Position numbers and translations under genes: made by a program. From Cephalotus follicularis (lineage: Eukaryota > Streptophyta > Magnoliopsida > Oxalidales > Cephalotaceae), in contig BDDD01002690.1 in assembly GCA_001972305.1 (NCBI GenBank), positions 425,682 through 489,681 on the forward strand: a stretch of 64,000 nt of DNA. Direction: 5' to 3'. Below the pieces are notes generated by a model. The model saw only the letters and a list, made by a program, of their open reading frames with translations. It did not search any database and was not told the origin of the DNA. Of this stretch, positions 43,390 to 56,060 are shown piece by piece (position 1 is the stretch's first letter; each line of letters starts with the position of its first letter).

Positions 43390-46300
43390 TGTCACACCCG
43401 TTCCCTACAACAATCAATATCCTACTGAGAACGGATATGACGTTCCACATGACAACTTCCTTTCGGAAGTCACCACATAGTTTATATAAAGCTCACTTTA
43501 AACTTGGAAATCAAAGAGTTAAAGGTTTCCAAAACTTTGAAAATTTTTCTAACTCTTAAATTTTTACGAAAATCGGGCATGTAGTATCTGTTTATAGGAC
43601 TATGCCCCCTGTAAAGAAAGACACAGTTTATATACACACTCCCGAAGGAGGAATCAACAGTTTTAAAATGGGCTCAGCCCTCAGCAAACCACAATATAAA
43701 GCAGTAAACATGGGTTGGGCTCAGCCTCAACCATTTCAACAAGCAATAAAAGTAAATGTATAGGGATAGGCCCTTGTTAAAAGCAAAACCATAAAATGAA
43801 ATCATTAATATAAAACATGAGTAAATGCGTAATTTAATTTCTGATGTAGTATGCTATGCATGTATTAAACCCTGGTAGCATGCCCTGCCCTCGTGGTCCA
43901 TCTACAGCAACAACTAGCAACTCCTTGTCATCATCTGAAATGGAAACACTGGGAGGGAGTTAGTCCAAATGACTAAGTGAGTAGAAAGAAAACATCTCCT
44001 GTACATCCATCAAAGGATTGGATGTGCTGAAGAAAATAGAGAATCTTATAAAGCAAGAATATGTGCAACAACGAGGTTATGTAACTCATAAACAAAAGAA
44101 ATGATCAATAAGATCCAAAAATGATAGCCAAAAATCAAAAAGATATATCGAGATCACAAAGGGATATCGAGATTCTCGAAGTGTAAACGAAATCCACAAT
44201 ATAAATGAAATCCACGATGTAAATGAGAATCACAAATGTAAACAAGATCTAGAAAAGTGAACATCAATATTCATAAAAGAAATCAAGATCCATAAACGAT
44301 ATTAAGATTCACAAACGATATCGAGATCTCATAACGGAATCCACAAATATAATCGAATCCATAAAAGGAAACTCGATACTCAGCAGTGGGCTCCATAACT
44401 ATAAACATAAGTCAAGAATTTGAACAAGATCCACAAAAGATAGGACGATCCACAAGGATATCAAGCACATATCAATACTCAACGATACAGTAACATAAGA
44501 ATCCATGGGACAAATCTCAATGATCAAGTCAATGCTCTACAAATACGATAGAATCACAATAATACCAGTATACATGAATATCAAGAATCAAAGACATAAT
44601 CATGGATAATAAATCAAAGTATGTGCCCATAGAGTCATAAAATATAGGAGGATGCTGGTACCAATCAATCACTGCCTCATATCTGCCGTCATATCACATG
44701 GCAATACAATCTGCTCTGCCGCCAAATCACATAGCATCATATCATATCACCGCAAAATCACATGGCGTCATAATATAACCGCTGCAGCAATAATATAGGC
44801 CAATAGACTACAGGATGTGATCATCATCCATCATACACCGATGCAGAGTGCCTATGGTAAACATAACATACATACCTCGACCGAGGGGACGTCGTTATTT
44901 CACGGATCTGCCCTCGTCGGAATCACATAACAGAACCTCGATCGAGGGGACGTCGATATTTCACGGATCTGCCCTCGTCGGAATCCCATATCACAACCTC
45001 GACCGAGGGGACGTCGTGTACCACACGGATCTGCCTTCGTCGTAATCACATAGCCAATACGATCAAATGGATGAGGGACGGAGCGTCGGCTGCACTCACA
45101 CTCAGCATACCATCATAGACAATAGTATGCCGCAGATCCAGGTATGGAACCCGAGGGCAGTTCCCACATAGCACCCCATCATAGACCAATGGGCATACTA
45201 AGGAGAGTTGATCATCGAACGTACCCTCACCATTGACCAGTAATGCATATCAGAAATCCCGGTACCCAGCATCAGAACATAACACAGTATCACAATATGA
45301 CAAGTCACAATATCACAAATGTGAGAAGGTAACCAAGTCACCCAGAACATCGAGCATACATCTGCTCGAAAATCATATCACAAATAACCATGCTCAAAAC
45401 AAGACATACGGGATTGCAAATCCCAATCGAATCATAACATCTCATGAAACATAATTGGGCACATGAATGTATGAGAATCTCAAAGACAAATAAAGATACG
45501 GAGGAAATGTCCCACTCACGGATATCACAACAAAACACAGAGAAGGTGACATTGTCACCAGAGTCAGAAATAATCATTCAGTTCACAACAATGGTATCAC
45601 CTTAAGGAAATGTCTTGACAACTCAATCAAATACGGAGTTCCAAATCCAACTTCAATTCCAAAACAGAGGTATCATAATCACATTATTGTAATCTCCAAC
45701 AATAATTAGGTATAAATCAAGAATGTCAAAAATAGTAGCTCAAGTATAACAATACGGAGATAGAAGAAACGAATATATCTCCGCAAGAGCCCAAACGGAT
45801 ATAACAATAACACTAACGATATATGTCCAAAGAAGCCAATGCGGACATAACAAGGAGACAAGAAGAATATACAATCAATCAACGTGTCATATCAATATGA
45901 ATATTCAATCGGAATACCAATAGAAGGCTCAAGGCAAACAATTAAGGAATTAATTTCAATTCCACTATCAACAAGTCATACCACTATGAATATTCAATCG
46001 AAATACCAATAAAGGTTTCAAGCAAACGATTCGAAAATCGTTTCAAATTAAGCTATCAATAAGGGATTCCAAGAGCAATTATGGAATCAGCATATCACAA
46101 GCCATAGAAGTCAACAAACAAAATATCAACAAGCTTAAGATATCAACAATTCAGAATCGACAAGCTATGGCATTTAAAGGTCACAATAGAGGCAATATCC
46201 ATCACAAGGAATATCAACAGCAACTAAGATAAAATAAGGAAGGAGATGTTCTACTCACAATATCGTAGCCAATACTTCCACGGACTAACCCCGTTAAGCT

Positions 46301-47338
46301 TTGAACAGGTCATCGGTTCTCGTCATCATTTCGAAACTCTACCATCCTTCACGCTGCAAAAATATAGCACGTATCGTTACGACGTATTCATAGGAATCAT
46401 AATTTATCGTAATCGAAACTCCGGCCAACCTGCCAAAGTTCTGGTGACACCCAAAATCGAGCCTCCATAATTGCTGGTCAACACATTACTGACCGAAACT
46501 CACTGTGACTTGCCCGGAATTAGGCAGCCACCGCCGGCAGTGAGTTGACTCACTGAGTCAACTCGCCGGTCATCCAACAAATATGACCACTTCACAAATA
46601 AGTCATAAAACAACCAGGCCAACACATCTCCGCCCGAAACTCGGTCAGACTCGGCGGCTGTCGCCGCGTCGGACCTCCGGCCGAGACTCCATTGCACTTG
46701 TCCCGCCACCACTAGCATCCACAAGCTCCGGTCTACTCATTGGTGGCCGAGACTCACCGGGAATCGGCTCCAAAAGCGGCGGCAGAGGCGGCAGCGAGTC
46801 AACTCGCTCAGTTGACTCAACCGCTAAAATCCGGTCGTTTCCGGCCGAATCACGCCTCAACTACCGTCAAGATGAGAAGAGCTGGTCTTCTAGACCAAAA
46901 CCGCACCCATCCGCGACGCCAAAAGTGGCGGACGGCGGCGACAGAGGCCAAGGAGCAGGGGAAAGAAAAAGAAGAAAAGAGGAGAGAGAAGGAGAAGAAT
47001 GGGGTTACCGGTGGTGGAGAAGCCGCAGGGGTGCTCGCCGCCTCCTCCCGGTCGCCGGTCCGACGTCTCTCTGGTCGTCTCTCCCCCAATCTCTCTGGCG
47101 CCTCTCTCTGTCTCAACTCTCTCCCTCTCTATTTCACTCTCGGGCGCATGGCGCCCGAGTCCTTTATTTCTTTAATTTGGTCTGGCGCGTCTAGCGCCTT
47201 CTAGATGCGCCCGACCACACTCTGTTTTTTATTTTTAATTGAGAACAACAATAATAATATTTAATAAAATGTCATTCACGAAATTTCCACGCTCACGTGT
47301 TATGCAATTCAGCCTCGCAAATGTGACGGGGCGTCACA
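43390..47338 (-). repeat. Element F 3' LTR (complete, about 3.95 kb)
   Basis: On the minus strand it runs from TGTGACGCCCCGTCACA to GAACGGGTGTGACA. Near its start are GC palindromes (GGGCGCCATGCGCCCGAG and GGCGCTAGACGCGCC, 47130-47215), then a purine-rich stretch and a GC-rich block (46600-47100). Later come a 61-bp minisatellite (44874-45056), repeats of GATATCGAGAT-like words (44150-44400), and the GGGCTGAGCCC hairpin block (43660-43780) near its end. Open frames of up to 200 codons in the GC-rich block lack any known motif. Confidence 0.88.
44874..45056. repeat. 61-bp minisatellite, three copies, in F LTR
   Basis: Units at 44874, 44935 and 44996 each contain ACCTCGAYCGAGGGGACGTC, ACGGATCTGCC and CGTCG. 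ACCTCGATCGAGG is itself a palindrome. The 5' LTR of F has lost this stretch by deletion. Confidence 0.9.
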
Positions 47339-49387
47339 ATCTCCCCCCCTTAAGAAATTTTGTCCTCAAAATTACTCACATCACATGGTAAAGCAAACTA
47401 AGTACTGTCTGCTCATTTCGTCCATACTCCCCCAAGAATATCTCTACCACATGATCTCTAAAAGAACTGATCTCGTATGTCGTGGATCTGTACTGATACT
47501 TCCTCATCACTGAAAAGTGAAAGCTATCATGAATACATTATAGTTCTGTAGATAAGTTGAACTGGTAGACAAATGCACCAATACATAGAGTGGTCTCGAG
47601 TGATCCAATGTCGAAGAGACATACGTATTGATCGATCGATGAATCAACATGGGGTCAGCCAAGCCACACAACCAAAATACTACTCAAGCGCCCCTACGTA
47701 CACAAGCAAGAAATTGTCTAAACGAACCACAAATCAAGACGATGAATAGTCAATGTCGAATATGCGGAAACATCAAGAGAAACAGTGCTTGCATCGATAG
47801 GCGTGATATAAGAATGAGTAAAAACTCCTGGTGCGGAAAATCAAGGCCGACGATCGAAGCATCGTGTGCAAAATGCACAGGCTCAAGGCACCATGAAGGC
47901 AGGTTGCACATACTCATTTCATCAAGTGTATAAAATGCAATCACACATGGAAGAACGTGCACATAAACACGCAGACAAGCCTCGTACAAGCACTACATTA
48001 TACACGCACAACCGTCGAGTAAACATCAAGGAGTGCACATAATAGCATGTGAACAAACTCTTAATGTGGACAACGAAGGCATCATCTGCCTAAAATGCAC
48101 ACGAGTGCACATCAAGATGCACGTACAACAGCCAAGCGCACAACAATTAGCATTGCTAGCACAAGGGCACAACAATCGTCACACACACTTCTGCTTGAGA
48201 ATATAAAAACAGCTGCAATAGCTTGAACTTTCGTTGTTGCTTTGTATTGGTTTACAGTCATATTGAACATCTGGTGATCAAAACTACAATATTCTCTCTT
48301 TATGTGTTCTACCATAAGTGCTCCCTCAAGCGACGATATACTTGGCACTATTAAAAAAAGTATTGCAGAAAAATGGGTTATGATCTTCGCAAAACTTACG
48401 TCTGACAGCTTCACCGTGAGACGCACATAACCTGTCCATACATCAACTTTCCGTTATCTCAAATCGAGCAGTCAGTGCGATTACAATTCATCACCGAGCA
48501 TCGCTGATCCGGTCCTGCAATATCCGTCTCTCCCGAAGAGTAGACAATAGAGCTCCCATGCATAAGGCTAATAGGATCATGTGCAATGATTTGAAAACTC
48601 ATCCGAAGATAAGCAAGGGAAGTAGAAAACTTCCTACTCAAAGCATTTGTAATCGTGTTTGCATTGCGCTGAGGGATTCGTCAGTGTAACTATAGTCCTT
48701 ATTTGTCTCCATGCAGCTCTGCTCGAGGTTCAAATCTCTGTCTATAAAGATCTACGTAGAGCCAGCATTCATTCACAATAGATGATGTCATCTCGACATA
48801 ACTCTTGTAGGCTGAATCCTTCATTGTACTCTGTTAACGTTTCCACTAAGTACTCAAACAGAACGTACTATACTGGTTGCCTGAACCGCTTCTGACGATT
48901 CGTCACTGTCAACAATTCGTCACCATGATGCTACCCTGGAACATATGCAAGAACCATAGAGTAGTTCCACCAATGTATTTAAGGTGTTCTGTCACGTACA
49001 TCATGCCTTAATAGCTTACAAAGTCTCGAGTAGCTAGGCTATAGCCAGCTAGAACTCTGACTCAGACATATCGATTAAATAAAGGGCTATAAGGAAGATA
49101 ATGTCCTCGTGGCTAACTCGACCGCTAGCCAAAACAGAGATAACATCCCAGAATATCTCCGGCTTCAAAATTCTTATATCTTACTCTAATTCTACATCAA
49201 ACGTCTATCTACTAACCACAAAATATCTTACTATTTATATCCACAACGGAACCATCTTACCGACCACGGGGCATGCTACCGAACACATGACATGCAATGC
49301 ATGATATGCAAGAGTTTGAAAACCTTTTGAAAACATTTCACTTTAAAAGTCTAAAGAATCTAAAACCAAAAGCTCTGATACCAAAAT
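47339..49387 (-). other. Element F internal region, non-coding
   Basis: It starts (minus strand) with the primer site at 49383-49372 and ends with TTTTGAGGACAAAATTTC plus a polypurine tract. About 2 kb between shows stops in all frames and no retroelement motif. TGCACA-rich stretches (47830-48130) give it a mildly repetitive look. Confidence 0.75.
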
Positions 49388-50721
49388 TGTCACACCCGTT
49401 CCCTACAACAACCAATATCCTACTGAGAACGGATATGACGTTCCACATGACAACTTCCTTTCGGAAGTCACCACATGGTTTATATAAAGCTCACTTTAAA
49501 CTTGGAAATCAAAAAGTTAAACGTTTCCAAAACTTTAAAATTTTTTCTAACTCTTAAATTTTTACGAAAATCGGGCATGTAGTATCTGTTTATACGACTA
49601 TGCCCCCTGTAAAGAAAAACACAGTTTATATACACACTCCCGAAGGAGGAATCAACAGTTTTAAAATGGGCTCAGCCCTCAGCAAACCATAATATAAAGC
49701 AGTAAACATGGGTTGGGCTCAGCCTCAACCATTTCAACAAGCAATGAAAGTAAATTTATAGGGCTCGGCCCTTTTTAAAAGCAAAACCATAAAATGAAAT
49801 CATTAATATCAAACATGAGTAAATGCGTAATTTAATTTCTGATGTAGTATGCTATGCATGTATTAAACCCTGGTAGCATGCCCTGCCCTCATGGTCCATC
49901 TACAGCAACAACTAGAAACTCCTTGCCATCATCTGAAATGGAAACACTGGGAGGGAGTTAGTCCAAATGACTAAGTGAGTAGAAACAAAACATCTCCTGC
50001 ACATCCATCAAAGGATTGGATGTGCTGAAGAAAATAGAGAATCATATAAAGCAAGAATATATGCAACAACGAGATAATGTAAATCATAAACAAAAGAAAT
50101 GATCAATAAGATCCAAAAATGATAGCCAAAAATCAAAAAGAGATATCGAGATCACAAAGGGATATCGAGATTCTCGAAGTGTAAACGAAATCCACAATAT
50201 AAATGAAATACACGATGTAAATGAGAATCACAAATGTAAACAAGATCTAGAAAAGTGAACATCAATATTCATAAAAGAAATCAAGATCCATAAACGATAT
50301 TAAGATAAAGTGGCAGACGGCGGCAACAGAGGCCAAGGCGCAGGGGAAAGAAAAAGAAGAAAAGAGGAGAGAGAAGGAGAAGAAGGGGGTTACCGGTGGT
50401 GGAGAAGCCGCAGGGGTGCTCGCCGCCTCCTCCCGGTCGCCGGTCCGACGTCTCTCTGGTCGTCTCTCCCCCAATCTCTCTGGCGCCTCTCTCTGTCTCA
50501 ACTCTCTCCCTCTCTATTTCACTCTCGGGTGCATGGCGCCCGAGTCCTTTCTTTCTTTAATTTGGTCTGGCGCGTCTAGCGCCTTATAGACGCGCCCGAC
50601 CACACTCTGTGTTTTTTTTAATTGAGAACAACAATAATAATATTTAATAAAATGTCATTCATGAAATTTCCACGCTCACGTGTTATGCAATTCAGCCTCG
50701 CAAATGTGACGGGGCGTCACA
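49388..50721 (-). repeat. Element F 5' LTR with a 2.6-kb internal deletion
   Basis: It matches 43390-44305 up to GATATTAAGAT (about 50307) and then jumps to the equivalent of 46925-47338 (AAAGTGGCAGACGGCGG). The minisatellite and half of the GC-rich block are missing. The borders of the deletion share only a few bases. Confidence 0.85.
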
Positions 50722-51067
50722 ATTGCACATCTTCAGTATGTCACGACTCACTTTTCATTGATGATCTTGTTTGTTAAGATGTCGACGGTCTTCACTGATA
50801 CGGTGAGAGATATTTTAAATTTATTAGGAGAGTATTTGATTCCATAATTTTTCTCGGTTATTTATATAAATCCATCAAGCACGCTACATGTGACGACCCG
50901 AATTCCCTTTGGTACTGTTCATGCATACATCGTACCGTATTGTACCGTATTGGACCGTACTGAACTGTTTTGAATTGAGGTATTCTTATACCTATTGATA
51001 TTGTATTGATCATATGCATGTATAATCAGGATTTTGGGCTGAGTTTCGGAGAATTGACCGAATCGAC

Positions 51068-51075
51068 TATATAAG
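51068..51075 (+). promoter_or_regulatory. TATA box of element E LTR
   Basis: TATATAAG lies 180 bp into the LTR and is repeated at 55542-55549 in the 3' copy. It is followed at about 40 bp by the CT-rich leader. Confidence 0.6.
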
Positions 51076-51596
51076 TTAATTCCTTTGTCATTTCTCTCAT
51101 TCTCACCATTCATCTCTCTCTCTATATATCCTTCTCCCTCTCTCTCTAGCTGGAGCCTCCATCTTCATCCCTTGCAGTCAGAATTGCATCCCCATCGGCA
51201 AGGACAGTGATTGCAAGTGGTGGCTTACCGATTGAACAAGAAATTAGCGGATTATTGGGCGTTTTCAGCCGATTGATCGATCGTTAGCTCAACTTTTGAA
51301 GCTTCAGTGATAGGTAGGACTTCTTTACTGGATTGTCTACTGTTCTATTGATTGATTGATTGAATTGCATGATTGAATTGAGTGATTGAGTGATTGAATT
51401 GAGGTTTTTAGGGTTTATAGCAAACCCTTGACCTAATTGTTAAATTGAATGATTGAAATCGAATTTGGAAGGTTGTAACTAGTCTTACTAACCTCAAATG
51501 ATTGATTGTAAACTTTGGTTTTCAAAGAATGTCTTTTAATTGGATTTTGGCTTGAGATTGGCCCCATTTTCTACCAGAAAAATCGACCCTGCCCGG

Positions 51597-51930
51597 AAAG
51601 ACGTCGACCCTTAACCCAAAGGCGTCGATGTCTTTCTCATACGAGTGTAATATCCTTGATTCTGCAGCAAAGACATCGACGTCTTTCAAAGACGTCGACG
51701 TCTTTGCCTAGAGATGTATCTCCCCTGGAAAGACATCGATGCCGAACATCGATGAGCATTCTCAGGTTATTTTTATTGAAAAGCGTCGACGCTTTCTCAA
51801 ATGACGTCGACGTCTTTGGCCAATTCTCTACATGAACAAGGAAAGACATCAACGTCTTTCTAAAGACATCGACTACTTTCCTCCATTTTAAAGAGGAGTC
51901 GACGTCTTTCATCAAAGACATCGACGCCTA
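51597..51930. repeat. Palindrome array in E 5' LTR
   Basis: Around twelve copies of an 18-bp palindrome family occur, including the perfect AAAGACGTCGACGTCTTT at 51688-51705, and next to it AAAGACATCGACGTCTTT at 51669-51686. Others vary at the core (ATCGAT, GTCGAC) or lack an arm. Confidence 0.9.
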
Positions 51931-52274
51931 ATGTGCTGAAAGGAGTTTTAACTGTTTTAAAGCTAGTTTTCTACTTCTTTTCACATCGCCACTTGACCGG
52001 AGCCTCACTTGAGGTGTTCAAGTGTTTGAAAACAGTTTTAATGATTGCACTGACCGATTGATTGCTTGAGTCACGAGTTGGTTATGAAACTTGTATTGTA
52101 AAGGATTTGTATCGTATGTATGGATTAGTGTATTGTACCTTCCGCATCTGATATATATATATTGCAAGTTTTAAGTTTTTCCGCATTTTATATTGCTAGT
52201 CCTGACCATTGTGTTGTGTTTTGGATTGAGCGTAATGCCACGTGACTGCCCTGCGGGCGCGGGGTGTTACAGTA

Positions 52275-52287
52275 TGGTATCAGAGCC
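52275..52287 (+). other. Element E primer-binding site
   Basis: TGGTATCAGAGCC starts three bases after the LTR end, complementary to the 3' end of initiator methionine tRNA, as usual for Tekay and many other plant Gypsy elements. Confidence 0.85.
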
Positions 52288-52454
52288 ATTGGTCGGCCTG
52301 CTAGCTAAGTGTATAAATGCGTTGATTGAGATTGACTGAATGGATTTGCATGATATGTGTTCTTGCTTATTCATGTTATTGTTGTTGGAGAAGAGATTGA
52401 TATTGGAATTGAAAGTGATTTCATCTGATCATCCCATTGTTATCTCTTATAGTA

Positions 52455-55400
52455 ATGGAAAACAGAGGAAGGCGTGGCCGACGGGGTGGAAGGAATGCTC
52501 CTGCCCTTGCTCCTGCCCCTGCTCCTGTTGACGATGAACCGGCTCCTGGTAATGCTTTTCCAGAATATGATCCTAATGCTCCACCAACGGGTGCTGACCC
52601 TGAGGTTTGGAGACAATTGTGTGCCACTATGGCACAGATGCATACTCTGATGGGACGCCAACAAGCTAGAGTGGAACGCAGACCAAGGAGAGAAGACATG
52701 TTGAGCTGCTTCTTAAAGTTGCAGCCTCCAGCATTTGTAGGACTCCCTGACCCTACCCTTGCTGAGTCTTGGCTAATTCATCTGGAAAAGATTTTTGAGG
52801 TGATGGGATGTGATGATGAACAGAGATTGGTATTGGCAGTGTATATGCTCCAAGGAGAAGCTGAGCACTGGTGGGCTATGGTTAACACAGATTGGACAAG
52901 AAAGGGTACAGTCCGCTCTTGGGATGCCTTCAAAAGAGAATTCAATGCAAGGTACTACCCTCAAGTAGAGACAGACAGAAGAGAGATTGAATTTGCTAAC
53001 TTGGTACAAGGAAGCATGACAGTTGCTGAGTATGAGGCGAAGTTCATGCAGTTAGCCTGGTCTGCCCCATACTTAGTGGAAGGCTAAGAGCGTAGAGCAA
53101 AGAAGTTCCGTCGGGGACTGAGATTGGATTTGAGGAGGCAATTGACTCCTTTGGGGTTGACCTCCATATCAGATATTTCTTCCCGAGCTATGCAGCTTGA
53201 GGATATTACAGCTGAGGCTAAACTGATGAGGAATGCAGCCCGCACCAGGCCTACTCCTTTTTCTTGGTAGAGTGGTAGTGACAGTGGCAGTGCTAAATCA
53301 CAGAAGACTGATAGTAGCCCCTCACCTGGTTCTCAGGGTAGCAATCAGGATAGCGGGAATCTGTCCCGTTCCCAGAGGAGAGGCAGATCGTGGAACGCAC
53401 GTTGCGGAGGCCGATCTTCAGCACCTAGTCAGGGTACACCCTCCAGACTTTCTGAGAGTGGTAATCAGAGTTCTACGGTTCCTTGTGTGCATTGTCAGAA
53501 GACCAACCATACTTCTGAGAATTGTAGATGGTTCTTAGGCCATTGCTTGGTTTGTGGTGGTCCCGACCACATTGCTAGAGATTGTCCTCGGAGTTCTCGT
53601 CCTAGAGGATTTGATCAGACACAGTGGGCACCGCCTCCACCATGACCGACAGCTAGTGTACCGTCTTCTTCCCGTGGGGCTTCGCAGTCCAGGGGGAAGC
53701 AGCCTATGAGTTCTACTCCGACAGTTCAGGCTAGAGTGTTTGCTATGGAACCGGGTGCTGCAGCAGGGTCAGATGTTGTGATTGGAGGTACCATTTGACT
53801 CTTTCAGCTTCCAGCTCGGGTTCTTATTGATCCAGGTTCATCCCATTCATTCATTGCATTTCATTTTGTCTCCCATGTTGGTTTGAGGCCTGAGTACCCT
53901 CCTTTCTTTATGGAGGTATCCACACCTCTCGGTGAGTCAGCGACCACCGATCGAGTGTGTGTAGAGATTGTATTGTTGAGATTGATGATCGTTGCTTATT
54001 ATCCGATCTTATTGTTTTACCGATGGATTGCCTAGATGTGATTCTTGGCATGGATTGGTTGTCTACTAGCTTTGCTCAGGTGGATTGTCATCGGAAAGTA
54101 GTGGTTTTTAGTCCTCCAGGACGACCACCTTTTCGGTTTCTTGGAACCTTAGAGCCATTGTTTGTTCCGATGATTTCGGCTTTACATGCGGACAGATTGT
54201 TGCGACAGGGATGCCAGGGGTTTCTGGCACATGTGCTCGATACAGACAGATGACGCCCGGAACTGGAGGATATTCCAGTGGTTTGCGAGTTCAGAGATGT
54301 TTTTCCTCGGGATTTGACATCGTTGCCGCCAGACAGAGAAATAGAATTTGTGATTGATCTGATACCAGAGACTGCATCGATTTCTCGAGCACCGTACCGA
54401 ATGGCACCGATAGAATTGAAAAAGTTAAATATATAGTTACAGAGCCTTCTCGACAAAGGTTTTATCAGACCTAGTGCTTCACCCTGGGGAGCACCTGTTC
54501 TTTTTGTCAAGAAGAAAGATGGATCGCTCCGTATGTGTATTAACTACCGACAGCTCAATAAAGTTACAGTGAAGAATAAGTACCCTTTACCGCACATTGA
54601 CGAGCTTCTCGACCAGCTTAGAGGAGCGACGGTGTTTTCTAAGCTCGACTTGAGATCGGGCTACCATCAGTTGAAAGTCAGACCGGAGGATATTCCGAAG
54701 ACGGCTTTTAGATCGAGATATGGCCATTATGAGTTCTTAGTTATGCCTTTTGGTGTGACTAATGCTCCTGCGGCTTTCATGGACCTGATGAATCAAGTGT
54801 TCAGACAGTATTTGGATCAGTTCATTGTAGTGTTCATTGACGACCTCTTGGTCTATTCCAGGATCGATGAGGAGCATGCCCAGCACCTCTACATTGTATT
54901 GCAAACATTGAGGGATCATCGATTGTATGCCAAATTTGACAAGTGCGAGTTTTGGCTATCGGAGGTTGCTTTTCTAGGGCATATTGTTTCTGGTGACGGT
55001 TTATCAGTGGATCCATCGAAAGTAGAGGCAGTGAAAGATTGGAATCGACCGACGAATGCTTCCAAAGTTCGCAGCTTCTTGGGCTTAGCAGGGTATTATC
55101 GTCGGTTTGTTGAGGGATTTTCCCGTATTGCAACACGTTGACCAGTTGTACACAGAAGAACGCTGCCTTTGAATGGGATAGCGATTGTGAAAGAAGTTTT
55201 CAAGAGTTGAAAGACATATTGATTTTCGCTCCTGTCCTAGCCTTGCCAGACGGGAACGAAGACTTTGTTGTATACACTAATGCTTCTGGAAAGGGGCTTG
55301 GTTGTGTTCTTATGCAATACGGCAAAGTGATCGCATATGCATCGAGAAAGATCAAACCACATGAGGAAATCTACCCAGTGCATGACTTGGAGCTGGCGGC

Positions 55401-55519
55401 CATTGTCTTTGCTCTTGGAAAATGGTGCCACTACCTTTATGGGACCAAGTTCACAGTTTTTACTGATCATAAGAGTTTGAGATATCTCTTTTCACAGAAG
55501 GAATTGAACATGAGACAGA
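52455..55519 (+). pseudogene. Element E gag-pol pseudogene, ending inside RNase H
   Basis: Gag starts MENRGRRGRRGGRN (52455) with LQPPAFVGLPDP, WLIHLEKIFEVMGC and GEAEHWWAM, typical of the retrotransposon Gag domain. A TAA at 53085 and a TAG near 53268 interrupt it, yet the frame continues to two knuckles (CVHCQKTNHTSENC, CLVCGGPDHIARDC) and protease [10 protein letters not shown] (53823). Extra GT in a GTGTGTGT run near 53960 shifts the frame. RT follows ([20 protein letters not shown] at about 54836), with TGA at 54252 and TAG at 54433. A missing base near 55135 shifts again into RNase H ([22 protein letters not shown]). RNase H has Asn where B has the first catalytic Asp. Sequence ends at LNMRQR, joined to LTR. 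Confidence 0.9.
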
Positions 55520-56060
55520 GAGGAGAATTGACCGAATCGACTATATAAGTTAATTCCTTTGTCATTTCTCTCATTCTCACCATTCATCTCTCTCTCTATA
55601 TATCCTTCTCCCTCTCTTTCTAGCTGGAGCCTCCATCTTCATCCCTTACAGCCGGAATTGCATCCCCATCGACAAGGACAGTGATTGCAAGTGGTGGCTT
55701 ACCGTTCGAACAAGAAAGTAGCGGATTATTGGGCGTTTTCAGCCGATTGATCGATCGTTAGCTCAACTTTTGAAGCTTCAGTGATAGGTAGGACTTCTTT
55801 ACTGAATTGTCTACTGTTTTATTAATTGATTGATTGAATTGCATGATTGAATTGAGTGATTGAGTGATTGAATTGAGGTTTTTAGGGTTTATAGCAAACC
55901 CTTGACCTAATTGTTAAATTGAATGATTGAAATCGAATTTGGAAGGTTGTAACTAGTCTTACTAACCTCAAATGATTGATTGTAAACTTTGGTTTTCAAA
56001 GAATGTCTTTTAATTGGATTTTGGCTTGAGATTGGCCCCATTTTCTACCAGAAAAAAGGA

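Larger units (their letters stand above)
43390..50721 (-). mobile_element. Element F: non-autonomous LTR retroelement on the minus strand
   Basis: LTRs lie at 43390-47338 (3' LTR) and 49388-50721 (5' LTR, internally deleted), flanked by a perfect ATTGC duplication (43385-43389 and 50722-50726). Orientation is fixed by the primer site GCTCTGATACCA (49372-49383, reverse complement of TGGTATCAGAGC) beside the right LTR and by a polypurine tract (reverse complement of CTCCCCCCCTTAA, from 47340) beside the left LTR. The internal 2.05 kb codes for nothing recognisable. The LTR termini TGTGACGCCCC / GGGTGTGACA and the hairpin block tie F to G and J. Confidence 0.88.
50889..52271 (+). repeat. Element E 5' LTR with internal deletion
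   Basis: It runs from TGTGACGACCCG to GGGGTGTTACA. It holds a TATATAAG box (51068-51075), a CT-rich leader, a donor-like GATAG|GTAGGA (51314) and a palindrome array (51597-51930). Compared with the 3' LTR it lacks the segment equivalent to 56541-57530 (joint at about 52078). Confidence 0.88.

Noticed and set aside
46583-47204. A 203-codon open frame in the F LTR
   Set aside because: It is Ser/Arg/Pro-rich low complexity over a GC-rich leader, opposite to the element's own transcription direction, and only its last part survives in the other LTR.
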